Origin: Parasponia andersonii
Taxonomy: Eukaryota > Streptophyta > Magnoliopsida > Rosales > Cannabaceae
Assembly: GCA_002914805.1 (NCBI GenBank)
Contig: JXTB01000309.1
Coordinates: 339,996-403,995 of the forward strand
Reading direction: 5' to 3'
DNA: 64,000 bases
The notes under the pieces were generated by a model. The model ran no database searches, was not told the DNA's origin, and saw only the letters and a list, made by a program, of their open reading frames with translations. Below are positions 10,830 to 22,636 of the stretch, piece by piece (within the stretch, counting starts at the first letter, position 1; every line of letters starts with the position of its first letter). Position numbers and translations under genes: made by a program.

Positions 10830-12842
10830 TGTTGTGCGGTCTAAAAATCTATATATTGGTCAATGCCAAAAAGAGAAAGTTAGCGATCAAGTGGACGTGT
10901 CAGGTCGCATAAAACTTTTCTTTATCAAAGAGCGACCTCATCCGAATGTGTTAAGTGTGATCTCCTCCGAATGAGTTAAGTGCGACTAGAATGAAAAGAA
11001 AATTAGATCAAGCTTTATCAAACGAGTAATCTACAAAGAAGGGGAAACAAAGTTTTTACTTAAAGATTGACCAATCGTTCCATTTAAGTTATTACCTAGT
11101 TATATTGTTACTTAAATTCTATGTTCTAATTACATACTTGTTGGTCTTTTTTTTATAATTGCTACGCAAGTGCACGTGTCGAATAAGTAATATAGTAATG
11201 AGTTGAGTATCGTCTCCACAGGGATTGATTAATAAGATTAATTGGATAAAACTAATGTCAAATAAGCTGAATTAAGAAATTATAAGAATTGACAGATGCA
11301 AAATAAAAAATGTAAATTCCAAACATAAAACAATATGACCTAAACAAGAGATTGTAAATTGATAGATATATTAAGCTGGAATGATTGAATCCTCCTCGGT
11401 TGCAAATCTGGGTATAATTGCTGCAGCAATGCTTATGGCAAAATTCACTCTAGTAACAGAAAATTCCATCAATACATAATAATCTTCCGAATTTATTATG
11501 TTTAAAGTTCTGCAAACCAAATTTAACATATTCTTATGCTGATCCAGTCCTCAATACTTCCTTTATAGCGTCGATTTTCAATGGATTATACATGGTAACG
11601 ACATATTCCTATATCATTACTATGTATCAGTCAAGTTAGATCCAACTAAAATTAACCTTTCTAGAATTAATCCTAGTTTATTTATCCTGAATATTGGTGG
11701 CCAAATAATAATAGGAATTAATGATGAAGCTCACTTGAGTGAACAAGAGGAAATTACTATAAACTCTTATAACAATATTTAATCCTTCATTACAACCTTA
11801 GATTCATCAATATCCCAGCTAAGAAAAACTTAGCTCATGTTCTGGGGCTCAAAAATCAGCAACCCAAAGTAATTCATAGATTACAGAATGTTCAAGATAA
11901 GAAAAAGAAATTAAATACAAAGAAGCTTTAAGAAGGTAAGGAAAAATCTAGCTGGATAATAGTAAATCGAGCTCCCTGCTGCTAGTACTTTCTCTCCTTC
12001 CTCCTCTCTTCTCTGTACTCTCTTTCTCTCTTTTCTTTTCTTTTCCGTTTTTCTCTCTGGTCAGCCATCCTCCTCCTTCCTACAGTATATTTTCCTTTTA
12101 TATCAGAGTAGGTAAGGTATCCTAACACACGTGTCAGCCAATATGGAGTGAGGACTACTTTTGCTTCATTTTCCCTTAGCTAGTATTTAATATTAGCTGT
12201 CAGCACCAGCTGTGCGTAAAAGATGCCAGCTGAAAAAAGAATTCTGCTGTTCAGTATTACTCCGGCGTATTGCTGCAGCAAAGTTACTTCCAGCTTTTAC
12301 TTAAGTTCAGCATTCCTACTAGAAATAAAAGAAAATAAAATAGATATTGACTATATTGAATTGTAATAATCGGAAACAGCACGGATAAAAATAAAATACA
12401 GAAAAACACTTAAACTAGACAATTTGATCCTTTAAAACAGCTATCCCAAGACTCAAAAACATACCAAATAACTGTATTTTTATAGAGTTATCAATACTTA
12501 CCCATTTTCATAATTGGGAAACATTGGGCTACCTTCACCTATATAAGGGGAGTTCAATATTGCTATGAGGGATCTTCTTTTTTGGGAGAACTTTAGGACT
12601 TTTACTTTTACTTCTTCGTCCTGGACATACTCTGTACTCTTGATTCTCACATTGAGACTTAAAGAAACTCTTGTAATTCTCCCGAAAATAGTGAAAAACA
12701 ATAGACGTAGGCTCATCTTTTTTGGGGTCGAATTACTATAAATTTCTTATCTCCTTATTTGCTTTGATTTATCAACCATTTTCACACACAAGCCATATCT
12801 TGCAATTTCCTAAATTCATTGTTAATAAAACCTCCGTCAACA
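10830..12842 (+). repeat. 5' LTR of gypsy element 1, interrupted by a solo LTR
   Basis: It runs from TGTTGTGCGGTC to CAACA. Removing the insertion (11139-12493) and one ATACT leaves about 653 bp, against 677 bp for the 3' LTR. The difference is largely one missing copy of a roughly 27-bp repeat containing GCGACCTCCTCCG. A candidate promoter and leader lie around 12535-12720, where CCTATATAAGG precedes GGGAGTTCAAT. Confidence 0.88.
11134..12498 (-). mobile_element. Solo LTR (gypsy-type) with ATACT target duplication, nested in the 5' LTR
   Basis: The element proper is 11139-12493 (1,355 bp), TGTTGGTC...GAGTTATCA, flanked on both sides by ATACT (11134-11138 and 12494-12498). The undisturbed 3' LTR has a single ATACT at the matching place, an empty-site control within the window. 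On the minus strand it begins TGATAACTCTATAAAAATAC and ends with a GCACTTGCG-containing tail, like plant gypsy LTRs. There is no internal region, so it arose by LTR-LTR recombination. Confidence 0.88.
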
Positions 12843-12843
12843 A

Positions 12844-12860
12844 TTGGTGCTAGAAGGAGG
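12844..12860 (+). other. Primer-binding site of gypsy element 1
   Basis: TTGGTGCTAGAAGGAGG lies one base after the LTR end. The sister element has TTGGCGCTAGAAGGAGG at the same place. TGG plus the following bases is the expected complement of a tRNA 3' end, but I cannot assign the tRNA. Confidence 0.6.
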
Positions 12861-12902
12861 GTTAGTCCAGCAAAAAAGTCTGTCAATTTCGCTTCTTTAA
12901 CA

Positions 12903-14684
12903 ATGGCAAACACCTGAAACACTACCAGAAACATGCGAACTAGTCAAAACCAACCCCAAAGCATTGCTACTACATAGGTAGATCCTACTCAGGATCAGCC
13001 TGCCGTGATCACACTAGAAAATATTGTTCAGAGACAGGATCACATGGAGGAGGCACTCGTGAACTTTTAGCAAATCACTAGTCAGATTAATGACTTTCTA
13101 CGATGACTTGCTGAAGGACAGATGGTGACTCTACCACAGCATGAATGTCCCAGAGAACGTCCTGCTCAACTACCTGAGAGAGGAATTCAGATCCTAGAGA
13201 CAGGGTACCGCGACCAGCATAAATCCCAGCAAGAGCATCATGGAGATCGCACCTCTAAGGGAAAAGGCAAGGTCGCTGACTTGCCTCTAGAATCTGGTAC
13301 TGAAAGTTCGAGTACTGATCGTGATCATAGACAATCTTCTCAGAGAGCAACCGTTAATCGTGATTGTCTAAATAACGAGCAAAAACGTCAATCGAGGAGC
13401 ATCTTTGAAAGGATTAGTAGGGAGTCTCGACAGAATCCTGCAGACCTAAGACAACATCTAGAACAACGACGTAGTCAAGAGCGATCCACATCGCATCATA
13501 ACAACCGAGGTCGATCTCGTCACACTATTTTATTGGAAACCCTATAAAGGTCGCAGCAGAGCCTACCTGACCAATCTGCCTTAGATCGTAATAACAACCA
13601 AAGGCCACCCCTACCACCAGTTAAAGATAATGTTCTCCCTCTGAACATCGATGTTCATAATTTGAGGATCATATTAGATGCACTTGCTGGCTGGGACGAT
13701 GAGCTCGCTGATGGGTATCATCAATCGCCATTCAGTAAGGAGGTTCGAGCTGTTGCCTTACCGAATGGATTCAAACTTCTCACCATAAACACTTTTGATG
13801 GGAAAACTGATCTATAGGACCATATGGATCACGTCAACGACCTGGTAGAACTTTATCGTATTGATGATCTCCCACGTTGCAGATGTTTTACTGTAACTCT
13901 CACAGGAGTAGCGACGAAGTGGTTCCGAGGACTCAAATTTAGTTCAATCTCATCCTGGCAATATCTTCAGACTGCATTCTTGAGGCAATTCCAAGCTATG
14001 AAGAATTTTACTATTCCACTGGTCAGTCTCTCTGGTATTCGGCAAGGTCTGGAGGAAACTCTATGATCTTACATTAATCACTTTATCTCAGAGTTGGCCA
14101 AGGTCAACAACCCACCTAAAGGAGGAATTTTAACTCTAATGATGGCTAGGGTGCGACCAGAGACTAAACTCTGGGAAGAGTTACTTGAGTGAGAATACAG
14201 AACCCTTGAAGACTTCTATCGAAGAGTTGGTCAACTTCTGAGGGTGGAATCTTCACAGGAGAATCTTCATAAGACGACGAAGGAAAGAGGAAAAGATGCT
14301 GCTAAAGATGCGACCACGACCAACAACAATAATAACAAGAAGTCAAACAAAAGAAGTAATGAACAATCGACTGAGAAGCAACCCAAATAGAAAAAGTAGG
14401 AGATTCCAAGAGCTCCCATGAGATTCAACAATTATACTGAATTGAACGCACCCATAAATCATATCTGTGCGATCATAAACCAGCAGGAGCAATATCGTCA
14501 ACTGGAACTGATAAAAAGGGATAGAGCGAGGCGTGATCCCAACAAATTCTACCGGTATCACGATGACATTGGATACGATACCAATAACTACTTTGCCTTA
14601 AAAGATGAAATCGAAAGATTAAATAAAGAAGGGCGGCAACGGCAGTATACTAAACAGAACAATCAAAGGCGAGAAGAAAACTAA
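12903..14684 (+). pseudogene. gag of gypsy element 1 (retrotransposon gag domain), broken
   Basis: The likely ATG at 12903 gives MANT, stop, NTTRNMRTSQNQP, matching the start of the sister copy at 33814. A charged, serine-rich N-terminal region (13122-13545) is followed by the capsid domain (LRIILDALAGWDDELADGY near 13660-13720; CFTVTLTGVATKWFRGLKF near 13880-13940; FYRRVGQLLRVESS near 14215-14256). The nucleocapsid knuckle reads YRYHDDIGYDTNNY (near 14550-14595). The cysteines and histidine of the CCHC box seen in element 2 have become tyrosines through transitions. Several in-frame stops replace CAA, CAG or TGG. Confidence 0.85.
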
Positions 14685-15389
14685 CAGCGACCTCCAGAAA
14701 TTCAACGTGAGTTGCGAACTATTTTTGGAGGACCGCACGTTGGTGGAGATTTGAAGAGGGCACAAGATAGGTACGCACGAGAAGCATGACAGCAACCGTT
14801 GACCAATGTCATGCATCTTGAGCAGCGACTATGGAAGCTTCAATGGGTACCAGATATGGATATTACCTTCACGGAGCAGGATACCAGGGAGGTCCATTAC
14901 CCGCACAATGATGAGTTGGTCATAAAAATTAATTATGGAAGCACGCAGCTATGGCGAGTATTGGTCGATAATGGAAGTACCATAGACATCTTGTACTATG
15001 ATGCCTTTAAGAAGATGAGATTGAGTGAAATCGACCTAAAACCCAATATCATTCTACTTTATGGATTTATAGGTAACAACATAATGCCTAGGGGCATGAT
15101 TGAATTAATGGTCAATGTTAGACTTATCCTAGGGTTTCAACGGTAATGACCCAATTCTTAGTTGTGGATTGTCCCCCTGCATTTAATGCTGTACTAGGAA
15201 GACTAACACTAAGGGAACTTCGAGCAGTTACTTCAATCTACCACCTCGCTATGAAGTTTCCAACTCAACATGGAGTAGGCGAAGTGCGAGGTAACCAATA
15301 TGACACGAGGACTTGTTATAATAATAAAAATAAAGCTCACAATAAAAGATATGACATCTCGCACAATGATGGTCCAGCTATAAGGTGAA
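14685..15389 (+). pseudogene. Aspartic protease region of gypsy element 1
   Basis: WRVLVDNGSTIDILYYDAF near 14953-15009 contains a DNGS catalytic motif in the usual Tat context. IKINYGS just before it and FLVVDCPPAFNAVLGRLTL near 15149-15206 are the flap and C-terminal parts. The stop that ends the gag run (14682-14684) replaces CAA of the sister element, and the frame continues from gag into protease, so gag and pol were probably one reading frame. A frameshift lies near 15140. Confidence 0.8.
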
Positions 15390-17335
15390 GTGTCAAGCGA
15401 AACGTCAATCGATGACCTCAATCCTCGAGAAATCGATGGAGAGGTCAAGACTGGACCTATAGAAGAATTGGAATATTTGCCGATTGATAGGTCTTTGAAG
15501 GTTCTAAAAATCAGAGCGAAGCTTCAAGAACCTATGCGAACTTCATTGGTTACTTTTCTGAAATCAAACTTGGATATCTTTGCATGGCAACATTCGAATA
15601 TGGTAGGGATTGATCCGAATATCATGTGTCATCACCTTATTATAGATACAACAAAGAAGCCTATATGGAAAAAAAGAAGAGCCATGAATCTAGAGCACTA
15701 CATCGCATTGAAAGAAGAGGTAGAGAAGCTGCTCGAAATTGGATTCATCAGGGAATCTTTCTACCCAAACTGGCTTGCAAACCCAGTTTTATTAAAGACA
15801 CCCAACCGGAAGTGGAGAACTTGTATCGATTTCATCGACCTCAACAAAGCATGCTTGAAGGATAGTTTTCCCCTTCCAAGAATCGACCAACTCGTAGATG
15901 CGATGTCGGGGCATGAATTCTTAAGCTTTATGGACGCGTATTCTGAATACAATCAAATCCCTATGTACGAGCTAGATGAGGAGCATACCTCGTTCATCAC
16001 TGACTTTGGGCTCATCAACGCAAGAGCGACTTATCAGCGTCTTGTCAATATGATGTTTACAAAACAAATTAGCAAGACAATGGAAGTATATGTCGATGAC
16101 ATGTTGGTAAAGTCAAAGAAAGCTGAAGATCATGTCAAGCATCTTGATGAAATGTTCAAAATTCTTCGAAAATATCAGATGAGTCCTAGAAGTGCGCATT
16201 CAGGGTAGGATTTGGAAAATTCCTGAGGTTCATGATCAACCAGTGAGGAATCGAGGCTAATCCCCAGAAGATACAAGTACTAATTGATATGCAATCCCCT
16301 CGCAAACCCAAAAACTTGCAGAGCCTGGCCAGAAGAGTGGTTGCATTGAGTCGATTTGTATCTAGGTCAACTAATAAGTGCCAACCATTCTTTGAAATAT
16401 TGAAGGGTTCGAAGAAGTTCAGTGGACGGAAGAATGTGAGCATGTGTTTCAAGAATTAAAAGCACACTTAGGTTCTCTTCCACTCTTGTCAAAGCCAAAC
16501 CCAAGGGAAGAGTTATACTTATACCTCGATGTTTCCAAATATGCAACAAGTGCTGCGTTAATTTGAGAAGAAAAAAAGATATAGTGACCGGTATATTACA
16601 TAAGTAAAAGATTTCTTGATGCAGAAACGAGATATCTCTGTAGATGGAGAAGTTGGCATTAGCACTTATCGTCGCATCCAGGAAGCTTCGACCTTATTTT
16701 CATGCGCACTCTATCAAAGTTTTCACAAATTTTCCATTAAAGCAGGTTCAACAAAATTCTGAGGCTTCAGGACGACTACTTAAGTGGGCTATTGAGTTGA
16801 GTCAGTTCGACATTAATTTTCAACCCCGCACTGCAGTTAAAGGTCAAGCCCTAGCAGATTTCATTGTAGATTTCACATATGATATCAATCTTCCCACAGA
16901 AGTGATCGAAAAACATGCTATAGATTTATCAAGATTGTGGAAACTTTACATAGATGGATCATCAAACGAGAATAGAGCTGGTAAGGGCTTAGTACTAATC
17001 AGTCCCGAAGGGCATAATATTCATTGTGCACTTCACTTCAAATTTCCAGCATCGAATAATGAGGCAGAATATGAAGCACTGATAGCTGGGCTAAAAGCTC
17101 GCACAAGAAATAAAGGCCGAAATGATTGAGGTATACAGTGATTCCCAGCTGGTCGTTTGTCAAGTAGTCGGCGATTATCAAGCAAGACGAAAGAGAATGA
17201 TGGCTTACTTATAGGAGGTACAAAGACTGTTCTCGACATTTGCTGCTTATAACATTCAACTTCTTCCTCGCGTTAAGAATACTCGAGCGGATGCTCTAGC
17301 TAAGCTCGCCTCAAAAAAAGATGCCGAGTTACTAA
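15390..17335 (+). pseudogene. Reverse transcriptase and dual RNase H of gypsy element 1
   Basis: The RT frame is open for 272 codons (15390-16208), with LEHYIALKEEVEKLLEIGFI, WRTCIDFIDLNKACLKDSFP and the catalytic YVDDMLVKS near 16090-16116. RNase H follows (PREELYLYLDVSKYATSAAL near 16500-16560, MEKLALALIVASRKLRPYF at 16644-16700). A second, archaeal-type RNase H begins at KLYIDGSSNENRAGKGLVL near 16939-16998 and includes NNEAEYEALIAGL. The tandem RNase H arrangement is a Tat hallmark. Frameshifts occur near 16200 and 17100. Confidence 0.88.
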
Positions 17336-17559
17336 AGGTGGTCCTTGTCGAATTTCTTGCAAAACCAAGTATCGAAGTAGAGCCCCAAATAACCATGCCG
17401 ATTGACAAAAAACCATCGTGGATGGATCCTATAATGAAGTATCTACAAAATGGTGATCTCTCCAAAAGTAAAGACGATGCAAAATGACTGAGAATGAAGG
17501 TAGCTCGCTATATCATCTATGATGGGAAGCTTTATTGAAGAAGTTTTAGTTCGCCGTTA

Positions 17560-18654
17560 TTATTATGTGTTGATGAAGAAAAAGCACATTACATTATGAG
17601 GGAAATTCACGAAGGAATATGCAGAAACCATTCAGGGGGATAGGCACTTACGAACAAGGTTCTCAGACAAGGGTATTTTTGGCCAATTATGAAGAAGGAT
17701 ACAATGGAATTTGCTAAGAGGTGTGACAAATATCAACGATTTACGACTGTTCCTAGAATGCCACATATTCTTCTAAATCCAATGACTAGTCCATGGCCAT
17801 TTGCAGTTTGAGGAATTGATTTTATCGGGACGCTTCCATTGGAGCGAGGTGGATTAAAGTATGCAGAAGTCGCAGTTGATTATTTCACCAAGTGGACAGA
17901 AGCTGAAGCCTTGAATACCATTTTCGCAAAGAAGATGATAGATTTTTTTAACAAATCTATAATCTGCCATTATGGTATACCACATACTATAATTTCTGAT
18001 AATGGGAAACAATTTGACTGTGATGAGTTCCGTAACTTCTGTGATAACTTAGGCATTAAGAAGAGTTTCTCTGCTGTTGTTCATCCACAAGTCAATGGAC
18101 AAGTTGAGGCCATAAACAAGATACTTAAACAGAACCTAAAAACAAAGCTGGAAGAGCACAAAGAAGTTTGGCCAAAAGTACTCCCTGAAGTATTATGGGC
18201 TTATCGCTCCACTCAACGAACCATTACGGGAGAGAGTTCATTCTATTTAGCTTATAGATACTAAGCAATGGTACTAGTAGAAATTGGTGCGAGCTCTCTA
18301 CGATGATCTACCTATAAGTAAGATCAGAATAACGCGCTAATAAGGATTGAGGTCGATCTTTTAGAAGAAAAGTGTGAGTAGTCTCAGCTTCGGATCGCAT
18401 CATATCAACAATGCAGTGCTTGATATTATAACTCTAATATTAGAAGCAGGGGATTTGAAGTTGGTGATATTGTTCTTCGATAAGTCCTACCTAATAATAA
18501 ACAGCCTGGTGCTGGTGTATTTAGACCCACTTAGGAGGGAACATATATTATTGATGCTGTTATTTGACCTAGGACATATAAGTTAGCTCGCACTGGTGGA
18601 CAAAAACTTGAGCATGCTTGGAATACAGAACAACTTCGTCGCTATTATCAGTAA
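17560..18654 (+). pseudogene. Integrase of gypsy element 1
   Basis: A degraded zinc-binding N-terminus (17575-17740, with IHEGICRNHSGG and CDKYQRF) is followed by the core. The DDE residues are seen as AVDYFTKW (17873), IISDNGKQF (17993) and NGQVEAINK (18094). The 141-codon open run 17839-18264 spans them. The C-terminal part continues with stops to LRRYYQ and TAA at 18652-18654, with GAGVF and YKLARTGGQKLEHAW visible. Stops inside (for example before ALTNKV and before GIDFIG) inactivate it. Confidence 0.88.
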
Positions 18655-19451
18655 ATCTTCATGTATATCTTCATGGATTTTCAATAATCTGGGGGGCATC
18701 TTGTATTTATCATTCGTTATTCGTCATTCGTCGCATTCATCAATAAAGACATCTTCTTGTTATTCGTCCTTCGTCGTCATTCATCAATAAAAATGTCTTT
18801 TATTCGATTATTCAATTTTATTTGGTTCATCTTTTATAGTTTTATGGTAGTCTTCGAACACCATAAAACTTGGGGATCAGTGGGATCAGAATATTATTTC
18901 CTACTTGCTTCCTAAAGGACTATGCAAACGTCCATTTAGAGGGTTAGAATTTTAGATCGCTGAATTTTAGATCACCGAATTTCTAAAATTTCTTAATCTT
19001 AGGATTTTCTCCTCGCTTCATGACATAGCATGTCGTATTATGCAATTTCTCTCCTCGAATAACAAAGTAACTAGGCAAAATATTCATTGTTCAATGCGAT
19101 ATATTGCTATATTACATTTTACCGTGGAACTTTTGAAAAATAGTATTAAGTTCGCATCACTCATACTTGCTATTTTCTTAAGCGACCTAACCTATCCTAA
19201 TACTTAAAACTCGTTTTAAGTTAGTTAGATTCGAATCGCAATAGCACACCGATCAGTCACCTAGTGATTGACTACTTGATTAAATTATGCATCTTTATAT
19301 TATAATGCAGTATTTTAATTATTTTGCAGGAATAAACATTTGACAAGAAAACATTCATTGATAAAAGCTCGTACATGTATGCAAGAAAAGTATTACAAAA
19401 AAAAGGGGACCAGCCCGCATTGTTCTGAAACTTTTTAAAAAATAATAAAAT
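18655..19451 (+). other. Spacer between pol and the antisense gene in element 1
   Basis: It contains short CATTCGTC-type repeats (18715-18790), expanded to a 14-bp minisatellite in the sister element, and a G-rich tract at 18869-18875 (ACTTGGGGATCAGTGGGAT) also conserved there. No coding potential seen. Confidence 0.6.
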
Positions 19452-22240
19452 TTATGCATATGTTCTCGCTCCACCGTCTTTAGTTTTGGCAGTTTCGGCT
19501 TCCTTCTAGCTCTGGACAAGCTCGACCATATCTTCATCAAGGATGGAAAAGTCGAAATCCGGATGCTCGTAGAAGATATTGTATATTATGGTCAACGAGA
19601 CAATGTCACTAGTTTTTTCTTCGAGTTCCTTGCCTTCAGTGGCCTTAAACTCTTCTATAGCCTTGTGAGCCACATCTATTATCGCCTCCTTCATAATATC
19701 CGGATGCTCAAAGATAGTTTTCTCAAGTTCTTTAATGTTTTCCTTGAGCTTCTCCTTTTCAAGCTTTTCCTTGGCCAGACCCTCGCGCAGCTGCTGATTT
19801 TCCAACTCGAAGGATTTTCACTCTTCTTCGCGAGCCTTCTCCGAGTCCTCGAATACTTGGGTTATTTCTTCAACTTTTTGGGCCTTCTCCATGCATTCAA
19901 AGACCAGGTCATGCATCAAAACAGCAGCTATAGTGGTCTGAAAATATAACACATATCAATACAAGAAAAGTGCATTGAAGAGTGAAGATAGAAGATGCTT
20001 ACGTTTGCCAACATCCTCATTGTAGAACTGAAGGTGACCTTGGCTGGTCATTGCTTTATCCTCTTCCAACCATCCTCAGAAGTGAAACGGTCGATAAAAG
20101 CCGTGCTCATGCCCGCTTTTTCTGGCAGTTAGCGGAGGAGTGCGAAAAGCTCCTCATCCTTGTCGGCCTGGCTCAGTCCCTCAGAAGAGGTGGCTGTCTC
20201 CTTGGATAGCTCAGGCTGGCTCGCAGTTTTTTAAGGCTGAGGAGGAGGCGAGCTTGTTGGGCTATCCTCGAAGGTGATTTTTCAATTCTTTGAAGTGTCA
20301 ACCTTCTCTTTCCATTTCATCAAGGAAGAGGGTGTGCTGTCTGGTGTCTTGGACTTTGCCATTGACCCCAGAGTTGAAGGCAGTGCTCGCAGTCCGCCGT
20401 CAATTGCCATTTCTGTACAAATATAATTGGTTAGCATGCGAGGTATATAATGCAACAAAAAGAAAGAAAAAAAATAACTACCTTCTTGCTGCTAAGAAAT
20501 TAGTGGCGATCCAGCTTCTAGGTGGCAGGTGCTTTTCGTTTCCTGGGTTTAGAAGACGAGGGACCCTTTTCCTTCTATTTCCTCAGCTTTTTCTTTGAGC
20601 TCGAGGGTTTGATCAGACGGTTGGCAGAATTTGGAAAAGCAGCTCCCCTTGAAAGTAGTCCGCAAGCAACTAAGTTCTTGGTCGTCCCAAGTCTCTTCCA
20701 ATCAAATTCTTCGGTCAGAAGTTTATTTATTTTACACACTCTTGTGAGCTGCTCTTTGGAGAGTCCTGGTCATTTTCTATTATCTGTGATGACATACGAA
20801 TGCGATCAGAATAATATATTTATATAGATAAAGCAATAAGCTGAAAGTTACCTACCAAGATTTTGAAAGAAGCCGTTATCCGCGTAGTCAAAGTGGAAAA
20901 ATGGATTTTTCCATTTTCCTATGTTGTTGCAGACTCTGTGGATACTTTTTATTGCTTGGTTCGACTACTTACTCACATAAAAGAAGCCGAAGTCTGATGG
21001 GTTCGATTTCGTTTGGTAGAACCAAGCGAACTCTTCAGGAGTGAGGGGTTCTAAACCTAATTTATGGTATAATATATATAGACCTACCATGTATCTATAT
21101 GTATTTGGGGTTGGTTCAAAAGAGACAACTCTATAATAGTCGACGATTGATTTTATGTATGGATGAAGTGGGAGGTGGACATCCACATCTGAGAACTACT
21201 TCTGAGAATGAGACAATTTCACGAGGAGGTGTGTATAGTCAATTAAATTCTATGGGAAGGCGAAGAGGGACGTCAATTTTGTAGTTGCATACGATCTTTC
21301 TGAGCTTGTTCGTTGTATAGCTCATCTTTATATTGATACATGACCAATCTCCCTCTACATAGTGATAACCCGTTGCGAATATAGAGGAATCCCTGATATG
21401 CCGAAGCCATTAGTCTTAAGAAAGGTCGCCTATACGAGGACTACTTTGCATGGCCCCGATTATTTCTACTTCAGGTTCTGACTCAAGATAGTCTTCGAGG
21501 TTTATAGAGCTAATACTTGTATTAGATGATTCTCTAGAGAATGTATTCCCCTCCCTAAATTCCTCATTACTAGACATCTGAAAGAAGAAATATGGGATGG
21601 ATTTAATCCTATGCGAGCATCAAGGATCTTTGCTATATGCGAGCAGTTTGGGGTCATAAATCCTAGGATTCCATTGATAAGCTGTTCATTGAATTTTTTC
21701 TAATCGACCTACGGATTCATAAAAAACTGTTCGAGCAACTCTTCGGTAATTCATAACTCGACTGATTATGGTTTTCAAAACATAAAGGTTTCAGATCCTA
21801 AATTTCTCTAAAAATAATTTATTCTATAAATTAATGGAGAGATTCTGGAAAATTCCCATTTTTCAGTCCATCGGAATGTGGGAATGGTTTTATGTTCAAG
21901 GCATTTAGGTTCTATAATTTGTCTATTTCTAGAAATAAGCTCTGTAAATGAGGGTTTTTCTGAAAAATCAAAGAACAATAAGAGAGAGAGAGAGAGAGAG
22001 AGTGTGTGTGTGTGTGTATACTAATCTTTCTTCAAAGATTGAAGAACCGAGATGTCGTTTGAAGAATTGCGGTGATGACTTCGTCGGAGAAGATGATGAA
22101 TCTGTGTGAGCTACAAAACAGATAAGGATGCCAGGAATATTTGCCTTATGGACACTTTGGATTTCAGAAGTGAGAGAAACAGGAGGCAATAGGATTTGAG
22201 TTTTGAAGAAGAGGTGGATGGATTTTCGATATATATATCT
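19452..22240 (-). pseudogene. Antisense multi-exon gene of element 1 (gypsy-associated antisense ORF)
   Basis: Minus-strand gene with the same organisation as 37816-40518. Inferred exons: 21577-20856 (ATG at 21577), 20783-20482, 20412-20003 and 19937-19452 (TAA), with introns of about 72, 69 and 65 bp. A CAG acceptor directly precedes the ATG; the leader donor has decayed from GT to AT (near 22020), and TATATATA lies near 22230-22237. The product shows LESEPEVEI, LHPYIKSIVDYYRVVSFEP (20965-21186), a basic stretch with KPRKRKAPAT, and a coiled coil (EKLEKEKLKENIKELEKTIF). Stops and shifts are present in exons 1 and 2; exon 3 keeps its length phase. The function is unknown. The central domain resembles the 'putative gypsy type transposon' family. 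Confidence 0.75.
21981..22019. repeat. Compound (AG)n(TG)n microsatellite
   Basis: Alternating AG then TG dinucleotides lie inside the leader intron of the antisense gene, next to its decayed donor. It is absent from the corresponding place in element 2. Confidence 0.9.
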
Positions 22241-22624
22241 CAAGTATCATCAAATTACAGCCGTAGATCAAGGCATTTAATTTTCAGATCTAAGGGCCGA
22301 AGTTCACGCGGGAGTTAATTTTCTGAAATTAAATAAATATCTTTTCAAAATTTGAAACGTCTCGATTTAAAACAACAGCTGGTGTCATTACTATCATCGT
22401 ATCTGCTCAAAAGCGGAAAAGTTTCCTCGACTTTTGCTATTCTTCTGAGAAAAGGTAATACGTGGTTGCGTCTGTCAGGAAAAAGGTACGCCTGATTCTG
22501 AAAAGATGGGATTTGAAAACTGGCGACTCTTCGAATATCTTAAGATTATTTCATGATGTCACATTTTTTAAGCTCGCACTTATCAGAGAAGGAAGCTCCA
22601 TTTGATCCTAAAGAACTAATCGAG

Positions 22625-22636
22625 TTGGGGGGCAAT
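22625..22636 (+). other. Polypurine tract of gypsy element 1
   Basis: TTGGGGGGCAAT immediately precedes the 3' LTR. The same G-run occurs at 40885-40895 in element 2. It is the expected plus-strand priming site. Confidence 0.75.

Noticed and set aside
19563..19949. 128-codon plus-strand open frame
   Set aside because: It lies opposite the coiled-coil exon of the antisense gene, is Leu/Phe-rich as antisense shadows are, and matches no family.
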